From Lachnospiraceae bacterium (GTDB taxonomy: Bacteria > Bacillota > Clostridia > Lachnospirales > Lachnospiraceae), in NCBI GenBank assembly GCA_014804795.1, contig JAAUZC010000036.1, positions 62,001 through 126,000 of the forward strand: DNA of 64,000 nt, read 5' to 3'. The notes under the pieces are model-generated. The model searched no databases, was not told the origin of the DNA, and was given only the letters and a program-made list of their open reading frames with translations. Both the position numbers and the translations under genes were made by a program. Of the stretch, positions 46,414 through 56,900 are shown piece after piece. Within the stretch, counting starts at the first letter, position 1. The number at the start of each line of letters is the position of its first letter.

Positions 46414-48090
46414 TTGAAGAAAGAAAAACTGAAAACAGAGTCCGGATTAAAGATTATCCCGCTTGGCGGGCTGGACGAAATAGGCATGAATATTACTGCC
46501 TTTGAATATGGAGACAGTATTATCGTAGTAGACTGCGGGTTGTCCTTTCCGGATGACGACATGCTGGGTATCGATCTGGTGATACCGGATATCACTTATT
46601 TAAAGGAAAATGCAGATAAAGTAAAAGGATTTATTATCACGCACGGGCACGAGGACCATATCGGTGCGCTGCCCTATGTATTAAAGGAAATTTTAGTCCC
46701 CGTTTATGCCACGAGGCTGACGATGGGCATTATCGAGAGAAAACTGGAAGAGCACGGATTAAGCGGCCATGTGCGGCAGAAAGTTGTGAAGTTCGGGCAG
46801 ATGATCACGCTTGACGACTTCCGGATTGAATTTATCAAGACAAACCACAGTATCGTAGATGCGGCGGCATTGGCAATCTACTCGCCGGCAGGGGTTGTGG
46901 TGCACACCGGAGATTTCAAAGTGGATTATACACCGGTGTTTGGCGATGCTATTGATTTACAGCGCTTTGCGGAGCTGGGCAAAAAGGGAGTACTGGCACT
47001 GATGTGCGATTCTACGAATGCGGAGCGTCCGGGATTTTCGCCGTCGGAAAAAACACTGGGGCCCACTTTCGACCATCTTTTTGAAGAACATAAAAACACA
47101 AGGCTGATCATATCAACGTTTGCATCGAATGTGGACAGAGTGCAGCAGATCATAAACTCCGCATATAAGGCGGGCAGGAAAGTTGCGGTGGAAGGCCGCA
47201 GCATGGTCAATATCATAGAGACGGCAACGAAACTTGACTGTCTGCAGGTACCGGAAAATACGCTTATCGATATAGAACAGCTGAAGGATTACCCCGAAGA
47301 AAAGACTGTGGTCATTGCTACCGGAAGCCAGGGGGAGAGCATGGCGGCGCTCAGCCGGATGGCAGGGAACAACCACAAAAAAATATCCATCGGCCCGAAT
47401 GACACGGTGATCTTTTCGTCCCACCCGATTCCGGGAAATGAAAAGGCAGTGACGAAAGTGATCAATGATCTTCTGGTGAAGGGAGCGGATGTGATCTTTC
47501 AGGATGCGCCCCATGTTTCGGGCCATGCCTGTGAGGAGGAGATCAAACTGATCTATAATCTGGTGCAGCCCAAGTTTGCGATTCCGGTGCACGGCGAGTA
47601 CAAGCATTTGAGAGCAAACGCAAAGCTGGCGGAAGCGCTGGGCATTCCGAAGGAGAGGATTTTTATCTTATCCAGCGGCGATGTGCTGGAACTGAACATG
47701 GAAAAGGCGGAAGTAACAGGACGGGTGCCGGTCGGCGATATTATGGTGGACGGCCTGGGTGTAGGAGATGTGGGAAATGTCGTGCTGCGTGACAGACAGC
47801 ATCTGGCAGAAAACGGGATCATTATCGTTGTGCTGGCATTGGATCAGGTGACGGGAGAACTCACAGCGGGACCGGATATCGTGTCCAGAGGATTCGTCTA
47901 TGTGCGGGAAGCCGACGAACTGATGGATGAGGCGAGAGCGATTGTGCAGTTTGCGGTGGAGCGATGCCTGGATAAAAATGTTTTTGACTGGGGAAAATTA
48001 AAAAGCAGTATCAGAGATGAGCTGACAGATTTTATCTGGAAGAGAACAAAACGCAGACCAATGATCCTGCCTATTATTATGGGCGTATAA
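46414..48090 (+). CDS. rnjA: ribonuclease J
   Basis: A 558-residue metallo-beta-lactamase/beta-CASP ribonuclease, a 5' to 3' exonuclease and endonuclease in mRNA decay and rRNA maturation. The zinc motif HGHEDH is at 77-82, NHSIVDAAALAI, VHTGDFKVD and later SGHACEEEIKL carry further ligands. The TTG start at 46414 follows GGAGGGA by 6 bases. It may be RNase J1; no second copy is in the window. Confidence 0.94.
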   Translation: MKKEKLKTESGLKIIPLGGLDEIGMNITAFEYGDSIIVVDCGLSFPDDDMLGIDLVIPDITYLKENADKVKGFIITHGHEDHIGALPYVLKEILVPVYATRLTMGIIERKLEEHGLSGHVRQKVVKFGQMITLDDFRIEFIKTNHSIVDAAALAIYSPAGVVVHTGDFKVDYTPVFGDAIDLQRFAELGKKGVLALMCDSTNAERPGFSPSEKTLGPTFDHLFEEHKNTRLIISTFASNVDRVQQIINSAYKAGRKVAVEGRSMVNIIETATKLDCLQVPENTLIDIEQLKDYPEEKTVVIATGSQGESMAALSRMAGNNHKKISIGPNDTVIFSSHPIPGNEKAVTKVINDLLVKGADVIFQDAPHVSGHACEEEIKLIYNLVQPKFAIPVHGEYKHLRANAKLAEALGIPKERIFILSSGDVLELNMEKAEVTGRVPVGDIMVDGLGVGDVGNVVLRDRQHLAENGIIIVVLALDQVTGELTAGPDIVSRGFVYVREADELMDEARAIVQFAVERCLDKNVFDWGKLKSSIRDELTDFIWKRTKRRPMILPIIMGV

Positions 48091-48113
48091 AATGCAAAAA
48101 AGGAGTATATCGG

Positions 48114-48467
48114 ATGTTAAAAAGTGACCCAAGAATTATGAACAGCCTGGAAGAATTGATAAGCAGTATAAAGAATTCCGAAATATACCGCAATTATGAA
48201 GAGGCCAGCGAGGCAGTCAGCAGAGAGCCGGGACTGCAGGAGCGGATTGATGAGTACCGGAGAAATAATTTCCTGATACAGCAGAATAACGAGGGCGGAG
48301 AACTGTTACGGAAACTGGAAGCGTTTGAATTAGAGACGGCAGCATTCCGTTTGGAACCGCTTGTGGATAAATATTTATGTGCAGAACGTGATTTTGTGAA
48401 ATTAAAACAGGATATTGACAACAGAATGCTTTCCGAGCTGGCATTTTCCATTCCATCCGGCTTTTAA
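48114..48467 (+). CDS. YlbF/YmcA-family protein
   Basis: A 117-residue mostly helical protein of the YlbF/YmcA family. Helical blocks include LISSIKNSEIYRNYEEASEAV and LVDKYLCAERDFVKLKQDI. In Bacillus these proteins form the Y-complex that directs RNase Y and influence competence, sporulation and biofilm. Its location just after RNase J fits an RNA-decay role. AGGAG precedes the ATG. Confidence 0.82.
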   Translation: MLKSDPRIMNSLEELISSIKNSEIYRNYEEASEAVSREPGLQERIDEYRRNNFLIQQNNEGGELLRKLEAFELETAAFRLEPLVDKYLCAERDFVKLKQDIDNRMLSELAFSIPSGF

Positions 48468-48499
48468 AGAGCATCGCGGAAAAGGAATAAGAGGTGGAC

Positions 48500-48883
48500 A
48501 TGAAACAATTTATTGTATCTATTGCAACAGCAGCAGTAAAAATAATAGCGCTTGTTCTGATCGTCCGGTATGTGGCAGGGCTTGCTTCAGAAGCCTATGC
48601 GTTCGGATACCGTATTTTTTCGGAGGAACCGGTAAGCGGTGAACCTGGCATCACTTATATGGTGGAATTGTCGGAAGAGACAACGCCGAAGCAGGTGGCT
48701 CAGGCACTGGAAGATTATGGCCTGGTGAGAGATAAAGATCTTTTTTATGTGCAGTATCTGATGTCTCCGCATAAAGATGAGCTGATGCCGGGAAATTATG
48801 AACTCAGTACGGCGATGACGGCGGAAGAGATGTTGGAAATTATGTCAAGCTCTTATGTGGAAAAGGAAGAGGGAGAAGATTGA
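48500..48883 (+). CDS. MltG-like membrane stub lacking the lytic domain
   Basis: A 127-residue protein: one membrane helix (about 8-30) then a small LysM-like domain (SEETTPKQVAQALEDYGLVRD, LMPGNYELSTAMTAEEMLEIM). These match the first third of endolytic transglycosylase MltG, but the YceG catalytic domain of about 200 residues is absent. The position before trmR is the same as that of mltG (yrrL) in Bacillus, so this is probably a shortened orthologue kept for a non-catalytic role. The ATG at 48500 follows AAGAGG. The next gene overlaps its stop. Confidence 0.75.
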   Translation: MKQFIVSIATAAVKIIALVLIVRYVAGLASEAYAFGYRIFSEEPVSGEPGITYMVELSEETTPKQVAQALEDYGLVRDKDLFYVQYLMSPHKDELMPGNYELSTAMTAEEMLEIMSSSYVEKEEGED

Positions 48884-49539
48884 CAAAAGAAAGACAGACT
48901 GCCTTTATCCGTTCGTTGGATCAGGGCAATATACCTTTTTTGGATCATATAGAACAGGAAGCGAGAGAAGCGGGCGTACCCATTATCAGACCGGAAACAC
49001 AGAAGCTTTTGCGTTTTTTGCTACAAATGCAAAAGCCTCATCGGATTCTTGAAATCGGATGTGCGGTCGGCTTTTCTGCGTTATTGATGAGTGAATACGG
49101 AGAGACAGACTGCCATATTACAACAATAGAAAATTATGAAAAACGGATAGTGCAGGCGAGAGAAAATTTTAAGAGGGCGGGAAAAGAGAAAAAGATTACA
49201 CTGCTTGCGGGAGATGCGGCGGATATTCTGCCGAAACTGACAGATTCCTATGACATGATATTTATGGATGCCGCAAAAGGACAGTATCTTTCCTTTTTAC
49301 CGGAAGTGAAGCGTCTGCTTTCGCCGGACGGGCTTTTGGTTTCCGACAATGTACTGCAGGAGGGGGATATTCTGGAATCCCGCTATGCGGTGACAAGGCG
49401 CGATCGGACAATTCATGGCCGGATGCGGGAATATCTGTATCAGATAACCCATGACCCGAAGTTTGAGACGGTGATCTTATCGGTGGGGGACGGCGTGGCA
49501 GCGAGCAAAGTGCGGAGAGTTCCTGACATGGAGGTATGA
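48880..49539 (+). CDS. trmR: tRNA 5-hydroxyuridine methyltransferase (TrmR, O-methyltransferase family 3)
   Basis: A 219-residue SAM-dependent O-methyltransferase. The SAM motif is ILEIGCAVGFSALLMSEYG, and FMDAAKGQYLSFLPE holds the metal-binding acidic residue. In Bacillus its orthologue YrrM makes 5-methoxyuridine at tRNA position 34 from 5-hydroxyuridine, which TrhP (next gene) helps form. The TTG start at 48880 overlaps the upstream stop. Gene order supports the TrmR name over a catechol-type enzyme. Confidence 0.85.
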   Translation: MTKERQTAFIRSLDQGNIPFLDHIEQEAREAGVPIIRPETQKLLRFLLQMQKPHRILEIGCAVGFSALLMSEYGETDCHITTIENYEKRIVQARENFKRAGKEKKITLLAGDAADILPKLTDSYDMIFMDAAKGQYLSFLPEVKRLLSPDGLLVSDNVLQEGDILESRYAVTRRDRTIHGRMREYLYQITHDPKFETVILSVGDGVAASKVRRVPDMEV

Positions 49540-49545
49540 ACAAAT

Positions 49546-50781
49546 ATGCGTAAGGTGGAACTTCTGATTCCGGCGGGGAGCCTGGAAGTATTAAAGACAG
49601 CGGTGATCTTCGGGGCGGATGCTGTTTACATAGGCGGCGAGGCTTTCAGCCTGCGGGCAAAGGCAAAAAACTTTTCTTTGGCAGAAATGGAAGAGGGCAT
49701 CCGCTTTGCCCATGAGCGCGGCGTGAAAGTATATGTGACGGCCAATATCTTTGCCCATCACAAAGATATTGAAGCGGCTGAGAAATATTTTGAAGAACTG
49801 CATACGATGAAGGAGAAACCGGACGCGCTGATCATCTCGGATCCGGGACTTTTTACTGTCGCAGGAGAAATCTGCCCGGAGATAGAGATCCATATTTCCA
49901 CACAGGCAAACAATACAAACTATAAAACATATCGCTTTTGGTATAATCTGGGCGCAAAGCGGGTGGTCTGTGCCAGAGAGCTTTCATTAACGGAAATAAA
50001 AAAGATACGGGAGCATATTCCGGAGGAGATGGAGATAGAAGCTTTTGTGCACGGTGCTATGTGCATCTCCTATTCCGGCAGATGCCTGCTCAGCAATTAT
50101 ATGACCGGGCGGGATGCCAATCAGGGGGCATGCACCCATCCCTGCCGTTGGAAATATGCGGTGATGGAGGAAAGCAGGCCGGGAGAATATCTGCCTGTAT
50201 ATGAAAATGAGCGGGGGACATTTCTGTTTAATTCCGGGGATCTGTGTATGATAGAGCATATACCGGAATTATTGGACGCCGGAATCGACAGCCTGAAAAT
50301 AGAAGGGCGCATGAAAGCGGCGCTCTATGTGGCTACTGTGGCGCGGACTTACAGGAAAGCCATCGATGATTATCTGGAATCGGAAGAGACTTACTTAAAC
50401 AACATGGAATGGTACAAAAAAGAAATCGGAAAATGTACCTACCGTCAGTTTACCACCGGTTTCTATTTTGGAAAGCCGGGGAGGGAGTCTCAGATTTATG
50501 ATTCTTCGACTTATCAGAGCGAGGCAGTGTATCTCGGCATGATTGAAAAGACGGATGAACAGGGATACGCATATCTGGAACAGAAAAATAAGTTCCATGT
50601 GGGAGACTCCATTGAAATTATGAAGCCGGATGGCAGAAACATTACGGTCTATGTGGAAGAAATGCTGGATGAAGAGGGAAATCCGATCGAAAGCTGCCCC
50701 CATGCAAAACAGAAGTTTTCGGTGAGGCTCAGCGAGATGCCGGAGAAATACGATCTGCTTCGGACGGCAACGCAGGGCTAA
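49546..50781 (+). CDS. trhP: U32-family protein, tRNA hydroxylation protein TrhP
   Basis: A 411-residue protein of the peptidase U32 family. Blocks include [50 protein letters not shown] and [19 protein letters not shown]. Cysteines in CISYSGRC and CTHPC are expected to bind an Fe-S cluster. U32 proteins next to TrmR take part in prephenate-dependent hydroxylation of uridine 34 in tRNA, so this name is preferred to peptidase. It starts 6 bases after trmR. Confidence 0.85.
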   Translation: MRKVELLIPAGSLEVLKTAVIFGADAVYIGGEAFSLRAKAKNFSLAEMEEGIRFAHERGVKVYVTANIFAHHKDIEAAEKYFEELHTMKEKPDALIISDPGLFTVAGEICPEIEIHISTQANNTNYKTYRFWYNLGAKRVVCARELSLTEIKKIREHIPEEMEIEAFVHGAMCISYSGRCLLSNYMTGRDANQGACTHPCRWKYAVMEESRPGEYLPVYENERGTFLFNSGDLCMIEHIPELLDAGIDSLKIEGRMKAALYVATVARTYRKAIDDYLESEETYLNNMEWYKKEIGKCTYRQFTTGFYFGKPGRESQIYDSSTYQSEAVYLGMIEKTDEQGYAYLEQKNKFHVGDSIEIMKPDGRNITVYVEEMLDEEGNPIESCPHAKQKFSVRLSEMPEKYDLLRTATQG

Positions 50782-50805
50782 GGGTACTTACGATTTTTAT
50801 AGCTG

Positions 50806-50866
50806 CGGTGCTGGAAGGGCGGATGCGGTACTGGAAACAGCAGAAGCCCGGATGCGGTACTGAAAA
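50806..50866 (+). repeat. short intergenic repeat, copy between trhP and glnN
   Basis: This contains GTGCTGGAAGGGCGGATGCGG, split as GTGCTGGAAGGGCGG and ATGCGGTACTG, followed by GGAAACAGCAGAAGCCCGG and a second ATGCGGTACTG. The long hairpin centre is missing, so it is a reduced copy. Its 3' end again merges into AGGAGG of the next gene. Confidence 0.8.
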
Positions 50867-50882
50867 TAGGAGGAGAGATGTG

Positions 50883-52982
50883 ATGAATGTAGAAGAATTG
50901 TTTGGCCAAAATGTGTTTGATCTGGCGAAAATGCGGAGCCGTCTGCCGAAAAATGTATTTAAAGAGGTAAAACGGGTCATGGATAAAGGCGGCGAACTGT
51001 CCATGTCTGCAGCAAATGTAGTGGCAAAAGAGATGAAAGACTGGGCTGTGGAGCATGGCGCAACGCACTATACGCACTGGTTTCAGCCGCTGACCGGTAT
51101 TACGGCGGAAAAACATGATGCGTTTGTGTCCCATCCCGACGAGGACGGCAAAATGATCACGGAGTTTTCCGGCAAAGAACTGATCAAAGGAGAACCGGAT
51201 GCTTCTTCGTTTCCCTCCGGCGGCCTTCGCGCAACTTTTGAGGCAAGAGGCTATACGGCGTGGGATATTACTTCCCCGGCATTCTTAAAAGAATCCGCCT
51301 GCGGAACGATTCTCTGTATTCCGACAGCATTTTGTTCTTACACGGGAGAAGCGCTTGATAAAAAGACACCGCTCCTCCGTTCCATGGAAGCGCTGAACGA
51401 TCAGGCGTTGCGCATTGTGAGATTATTCGGTGATACGACAGCAACGAAAGTGACGGCTTGTGTCGGACCGGAACAGGAATACTTTCTTGTAGATAAAGAT
51501 CTGTATTTACAGAGGGAAGATCTGATGTTTGCGGGGCGTACTCTGTTTGGAGCTCCGGCGCCTAAAGGACAGGAGATGGAGGATCACTACTTCGGCGTGA
51601 TCAAAGAACGCGTCGGCGCTTATATGAAAGACCTGAATGAAGAACTCTGGAAACTTGGCGTGACAGCAAAAACCCAGCATAACGAAGTCGCTCCGGCGCA
51701 GCACGAGCTCGCCCCGGTCTATACGACGGCAAATATTGCGGTAGACCATAACCAGCTTGTGATGGAGACCATGAAACGAATCGCTTATCATCATGACCTG
51801 CGCTGCCTTTTACATGAAAAACCGTATGCGGGCGTAAACGGATCCGGTAAGCATAACAACTGGTCAATCTCGACGGATAACGGTGTAAACCTGTTGGATC
51901 CGGGCGATACGCCGAACAAAAATATCCGGTTTTTGCTGGTGCTTGCCTGCATTATGAAAGCGGTGGACATCCACGCAGACCTTCTGCGGCAGAGCGCATC
52001 GGATGTGGGCAACGACCACAGACTCGGCGCAGACGAAGCGCCTCCCGCTATTATTTCTATTTTCCTCGGCGAACAGCTTGAGGATGTGGTAAAACAGCTG
52101 ATTGAAACCGGCGATGCGGCAAAACTGAAAGAGGGCGGAAAATTAGAGACAGGCGTATCCACATTGCCCGATTTTGAAAAGGACGCTACCGACAGAAACA
52201 GGACATCACCTTTTGCGTTTACCGGTAATAAGTTCGAGTTCCGTATGGTTGGTTCCGCGGATTCCATCGCAAGCCCGAATACCATATTGAATGCCATTGT
52301 TGCCGAGGCATTCTGCGAGGCGGCGGACAGGCTGGAGAAAGCGGAAGATTTTGATATGGCGGTACATGATTTGATCAAAGAGTATATGACAAAGCATCAG
52401 AGAATCGTCTTTAACGGCAACGGTTATGCGGAAGAATGGGTGGAGGAAGCGGAAAAACGCGGCCTGCCCAACATTAAATCCATGATTGAAGCGGCGCCCA
52501 CACTGACCACGGATAAAGCGGTGGCGCTGTTTGAAAGATTCGGCATTTTTACAAGGGTGGAGTTGGAGTCCCGCGAGGAGATCATCTATGAAACCTATGC
52601 GAAGACGATCAATATCGAAGCGCTTACGATGATGGATATGGCAGGCAAGAAGATCATTCCGGCCGTGGTAAAATACAGTAAAGATCTGGCGGATACCGTA
52701 AACGCGGTAAAGGCGGCGGGGGCGGATGCTTCCGTGCAGGCGGATCTGCTGAAGACGGTGTGTGAGAAGCTGGCGGCAATGCAGGCGGCGTTAAAGAAAC
52801 TGGAAAAGGCAGAAGTCGATGCGAATGCGATAGAAAATGCGAAGGACCAGGCATTCTACTATAAAAATGTCGTGAGGGCAGTGATGCAGGAACTCCGTAC
52901 ACCCGCAGATGAACTGGAAATGATCGTAGATAAGGCAATCTGGCCGATTCCGACGTATGGTGAGCTGATGTTTGAGGTATAG
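50883..52982 (+). CDS. glnN: glutamine synthetase type III
   Basis: A 699-residue GSIII that joins ammonia to glutamate using ATP. The family blocks are [45 protein letters not shown] and [14 protein letters not shown], and the [18 protein letters not shown] segment. The ATG at 50883 lies behind AGGAGGAGAGATGTG; the frame is open upstream through the repeat to 50808 but that is not coding. GSIII is common in Clostridia and Bacteroides. No nitrogen regulator is next to it. Confidence 0.95.
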   Translation: MNVEELFGQNVFDLAKMRSRLPKNVFKEVKRVMDKGGELSMSAANVVAKEMKDWAVEHGATHYTHWFQPLTGITAEKHDAFVSHPDEDGKMITEFSGKELIKGEPDASSFPSGGLRATFEARGYTAWDITSPAFLKESACGTILCIPTAFCSYTGEALDKKTPLLRSMEALNDQALRIVRLFGDTTATKVTACVGPEQEYFLVDKDLYLQREDLMFAGRTLFGAPAPKGQEMEDHYFGVIKERVGAYMKDLNEELWKLGVTAKTQHNEVAPAQHELAPVYTTANIAVDHNQLVMETMKRIAYHHDLRCLLHEKPYAGVNGSGKHNNWSISTDNGVNLLDPGDTPNKNIRFLLVLACIMKAVDIHADLLRQSASDVGNDHRLGADEAPPAIISIFLGEQLEDVVKQLIETGDAAKLKEGGKLETGVSTLPDFEKDATDRNRTSPFAFTGNKFEFRMVGSADSIASPNTILNAIVAEAFCEAADRLEKAEDFDMAVHDLIKEYMTKHQRIVFNGNGYAEEWVEEAEKRGLPNIKSMIEAAPTLTTDKAVALFERFGIFTRVELESREEIIYETYAKTINIEALTMMDMAGKKIIPAVVKYSKDLADTVNAVKAAGADASVQADLLKTVCEKLAAMQAALKKLEKAEVDANAIENAKDQAFYYKNVVRAVMQELRTPADELEMIVDKAIWPIPTYGELMFEV

Positions 52983-53001
52983 ATTATTTGAACTTTTTCG
53001 T

Positions 53002-53030
53002 TTGACAGATTTTTGCATATTGGTTATAAT
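53002..53030 (+). promoter_or_regulatory. consensus promoter of the small RNA
   Basis: TTGACA (53002-53007) and TATAAT (53025-53030) are separated by 17 bases. No coding frame with a ribosome binding site follows; instead a terminator is reached within about 100 bases. Confidence 0.85.
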
Positions 53031-53036
53031 ATGTTT

Positions 53037-53134
53037 AACAAGAGGGCCGAAAGCTAGATGAAGCCTAGCCGCCGGCAAAGTAAATTGCAAAAAAATAGCG
53101 CCTACTTTACCAGAGCGAGGGCGCTATTTTTTGC
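53037..53134 (+). ncRNA. short RNA, likely antitoxin of a type I pair
   Basis: The predicted transcript starts near 53037 and ends in the hairpin at 53087-53134, giving about 95 bases. It can fold as GGCCG-GCTAG...CTAGC-CGGC near the 5' end. Its last 48 or so bases are exactly complementary to the 3' end of the convergent toxin mRNA. This is the layout of the Fst/RNAII and TxpA/RatA antitoxins. AAAGTA (53078-53083) can also pair with TACTTT in the loop of the terminator. Confidence 0.7.
53087..53134. terminator. bidirectional terminator shared by toxin and antitoxin RNAs
   Basis: GCAAAAAAATAGCGCC pairs with GGCGCTATTTTTTGC around a loop of 17 bases. T runs exist on both strands, so both convergent RNAs end here. 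Confidence 0.85.
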
Positions 53135-53210
53135 GTTGTATGTAGATAACAAGAGTTATTACTGCGCAAAGCATAATTACAAACTGGATCAAGTCCGTAT
53201 ATGTAACCAT
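53124..53210 (-). CDS. holin-like type I toxin peptide
   Basis: A 28-residue peptide, MVTYTDLIQFVIMLCAV followed by ITLVIYIQRKK. It starts with a polar few residues, crosses the membrane once and ends in positive charges before a TAG stop. This is the pattern of putative holin-like toxins (Hol-Tox) and of Fst/TxpA. A GGAAGGGGG site is 8 bases before the ATG at 53210. Its mRNA would end in the terminator at 53087, overlapping the antitoxin RNA. A possible -10 (TATGAT) lies about 55 bases upstream, with no clear -35. The peptide is too short for most gene callers. Confidence 0.75.
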   Translation of the reverse strand: MVTYTDLIQFVIMLCAVITLVIYIQRKK

Positions 53211-53280
53211 TGGCACCAGCCCCCTTCCTTAAGTGTCCGGCAGCCGACATAATCGCCCCTTGATCATATGCCGTTTTATC

Positions 53281-53900
53281 CATAGAATAATACCGCAATA
53301 TATGGTTATAAATCACAGGATATTTGTACTATATATTGTATAAATCTGTTTTTGCGGCAGTTTTTTGTTGAAATTTATTATTCTGTTTGGCAGAACTTTC
53401 TTATGCCTTTCGAGGAAAAACTCACAAAAACCTATTGCAAAATGATGCTTTTATTGGTAAACTATAACCAATTCATAATTGCTTTAAAGGTGAGAACAGA
53501 TTGGCAGCTTTAAAAAGAATATTATCCTAACTAAAGTCAGCAGTAACGTACTTGGGGGGGTAATTTTTTATTCGGAAAAAGTTGGCAGTCGTTAAGTCAA
53601 TTTGCTTGTAAAGGGTGTGAGGATATTGAGAAAGAAGCATAAGTTCTTGAGAAACAATGTGGGCTTTACGCTTACAGAGCTGATTGTTACGTTAGCGGTC
53701 AGCGCTATTTTGCTGTCTGTAGCAGTGGCGGGGATTGTCGCATGGGTGCACCATGCGGATTTTGTACGCAATGAAAACTATGCAGAAACGATCTACTATG
53801 CGGCGCAGTCCGAACTGACAAGATACCGCGGCAACGGCCAGCTTGCGGAACTGGCGGAATATGTTGAAAAAGAAAATCTGGTTGTTCCGGTGGAAGAGAT
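53281..53900 (+). repeat. direct repeat, copy 1: leader and 5' end of the giant pilin-like gene
   Basis: This stretch is almost the same as 63361-63950: a region with CAATATAT/ATATATTG inverse copies, the right arm of a terminator (TTTTTGCGGCAG), a promoter, a long AT-rich leader with a G tract, and the first 90 or so codons. The two copies differ by scattered substitutions and small indels. No other gene lies between the toxin gene and the start at 53617, so this 300-base gap is all leader. Confidence 0.92.
53435..53463 (+). promoter_or_regulatory. putative promoter of the giant pilin-like gene
   Basis: TTGCAA (53435-53440) and TAAACT (53458-53463) are 17 bases apart. The bases are conserved in the second copy at 63525-63553 while neighbouring bases vary. 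It leaves a leader of about 145 bases. Confidence 0.5.
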
Positions 53901-56900
53901 AGACCCGGCAATCGGAGTAGAATATAAAGGAAGATTATATTATCTGAAGAAAGATGCCGGAGATGTGGACGAAGATAGTCTTTTGGGGGGGTGGCTTTCG
54001 GATTATATTTATGACGGAAGTATTATGGAGGGTGCTATCTGTATAGAGTTTGACCCTATGGACGGCACAGTTTATTCTGTCAGCTACAGTGATAGAAATG
54101 TCGGTTTTACATATGATGAGGGGAATACAGCGGGAGAAAAAGTTTCTCTGTTGAAGCGTGCGGAGGATATACGGAAGAAACAGCGCTGGGGATATTACAG
54201 TGTGGAATTATCGGAAGCAGCTCCGAGTGCAGTCGGAAAGACAAGGCTGAATCGTATCGAACTGGTCAATGCGGAACAGCTTTACCTGAGATGGTCGCTG
54301 CCGCGGAGTTATAGTGGAATCAGGGGATTTTTGTCTTATACGATAGAGATCTATGAAAAAGCGCAGACCGCAGGAGAAGAAGATGAATTAAAGTATACTT
54401 TCACCGTAAAGGGAAGCGAGCTGAAACAAAAGGGGAGCGGAGACAGTATCACGCAGGCCACACAAGAAGGGGATAAGTTAAAATATGCCGTCACCTGTGC
54501 AGATGCCAACGGCGACAAATTTGATTTTATAGCATACATGGACGAAAACGGAGAAATGTATCTTGTGCTTGACTCCGTTGATTATGGTGTGGACCCGGAG
54601 AAGATAGTGAGTGAAACACCGGGGGTGTCTGCGCCATCTTTTAAGACGGATGCATTCAGAAATTCCGCCAGTGTTCTGCAGCTTTTTGCGGAGCCGGAAG
54701 ATATCTATGTAAAACTGCAGGCATCGGGCAAACTTTATAAGGCCAGCGCGAAGAAGCAGAGCAATACTTCCAATACGATGTTCGCCTCTATGAAAGAGAC
54801 AGAAGCAGAGTATATTTATGAAATAAAAAATGCAAGACATTTATACAATATACGTTACCGTGAGGCGGAAAATGGGCTTGCTCTTTTTGCGAGTGGAAAA
54901 AATCTGTATTACCGGCAGACCGCGGATATCGTTTGGTTATCGGATGATGAAAAACTTTTTCATAGTACGTCTGCGGAATTGGGAGTACCGGCATCAGGGA
55001 TGAAGATGAAGGGCTTGGATGGCACGGATAAGTGTATACCGGTAGGCGAAACAGCGGCGATTTCTTACTTCCCGGCGATTCCCTTTTTAATGGGGAATTC
55101 TACCCTGGAAGTACCGGAAAGAAGCAGAGCCTATGAGTTGATGAATTTTGTATTGTATCAGGAAGACCCGAACAGACCGGCCGCAGATGAGACGGAAGAA
55201 CCGGCCGCAGGAGAGACAGGAAAACTCGGTATTATAGCGGAAAACAGCGGAGTTATACAAAGACTGACGGTTACTGATGTAAGAGCGCAGGGCTATGAGA
55301 ATGTCGGAGCAGTCTGCGGCGTGAACAAGGGCGAAGGAAAAGTCTGGAACACAACTGTATCAGGAAAGGTGACCGGTATAGAGAATGTGGGAGGTCTTGT
55401 CGGGTTAGATAAGACAAATTCTGTTATACCGGACGGGACGAACAGAGTTGAGCTTCTTGAGGAGGATTTGAAGAAGAGTTCTTACATAAATCTGATCAAC
55501 TACGCGGAGGTTACCGGAACTGGGGGAAAGATTGGCGGTATTGTCGGCATTTTAGGTGAGAATGGTCAGATATATCTGTGTGAGAATTACGGCGCTGTGA
55601 AAGGAACAGAAACCTGCGCGGTGTATATCGGCGGCATCAGCGGCTATAATAAAGGACTTGTGCAGAACTGCCTCAGCGCACCGGATGACGCGCCGGCAAG
55701 AAATGATGACGAAACGTTAAAACGGGCGGAACTGAAAGGCATTTTTGTGGGCGGCATTGCCGGCTGTAATGACGGCGGTGTGATTAAAAACAGCGGTACG
55801 GAAAAAGAAAGCAAAAATCTTACCGGGAAGCGCAGTGATTCCTATATCATCGGCTATCGCTATGTAGGCGGCATCGTCGGTTATAATAACGGGATGGCTG
55901 ATGGTGAGGACAGAACAACAGTGGGAACGCTGGTAAATACTGACTCTGGAAAGACGAACAAAGCCAATGTGGTCGGCCATGATTATGTGGGCGGTATTGT
56001 CGGTGCGAACGGAAAGCTTGAAAAGTCTGATGAAATTGGTGAAAATATTACGGAAGCTCAAAAAAGAGCGTTTGAAACATGTGAGATAGAAGAAAAATAC
56101 TCTGATCAGATACTGGTGAAGGGCTGGACGAATGAAGGACTCGTGGAGGCGGTGGGATCTTATGAATCTGATGGCACCACCTATGATCGCGAGGGACTTT
56201 ATGCAGGCGGAATAGCAGGTTACAATGCAGGCGATTTGGATGGCTGCACAACCAGGATCAACACCTCTTCAAGCGGCGCCCAGACGTTGATAGAGCAGGT
56301 GCGTTTATACGGAGAGAATGCTTCTTATGTGGGCGGCGTCACCGGTTATAATATAGGCTATATTTATTATAAAGATGAGACTGATGAAACTAAGACAATT
56401 TCCGTTAACAGTGTAGTATCCGGCAAAAAATATGTGGGAGGCATTGTCGGCTATAACGGAAGGGCTGCGGAAGTAAGCAGCAGCGCTGATGTGAAAAACA
56501 GCGGTAAAATTGAGAAGTACGCGCTGTCGGGCGGCTATATTTCCGGCAAAGCTTACGTGGGAGGCTATGCAGGTTTAAATACAGCAGAGAACCTGTTGGG
56601 AGGGACTCTTTCTGCCAATCCCAATGAGGTGACGGCGGATTATTTCGCGGGCGGCGTGATGGGCGCCCTGATTCTTGCGCCTGAAGAAAGTAATACTACG
56701 GCTATAACCGTGAAATGTGAAACTAATAATTTTTTCGGCAGTATAACGGCCGAGAATGCCTTTGCGGGCGGTTATGTGGGGTATACGCAGCTTTTAAAGA
56801 CAGGGGAAAATGCAAAAGTAAGGGCTGAGGCTTTATATGGAAAAGTGGAGGGCAAGTCCACACAGGAACTGGCGAAGACAGTATTGGATGAACGTCTGGA

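Noticed and set aside
52983-53036. Terminator of glnN
   Set aside because: No hairpin with a T run lies directly after the glnN stop; the first good one is that of the small RNA at 53087.
53037-53134. Cyclic-di-GMP riboswitch controlling the giant surface gene
   Set aside because: The conserved GEMM core (GGGCAAACC and GACGCAAAG) is not present, and the RNA ends in a terminator well before the giant gene, with a convergent toxin-like gene in between.
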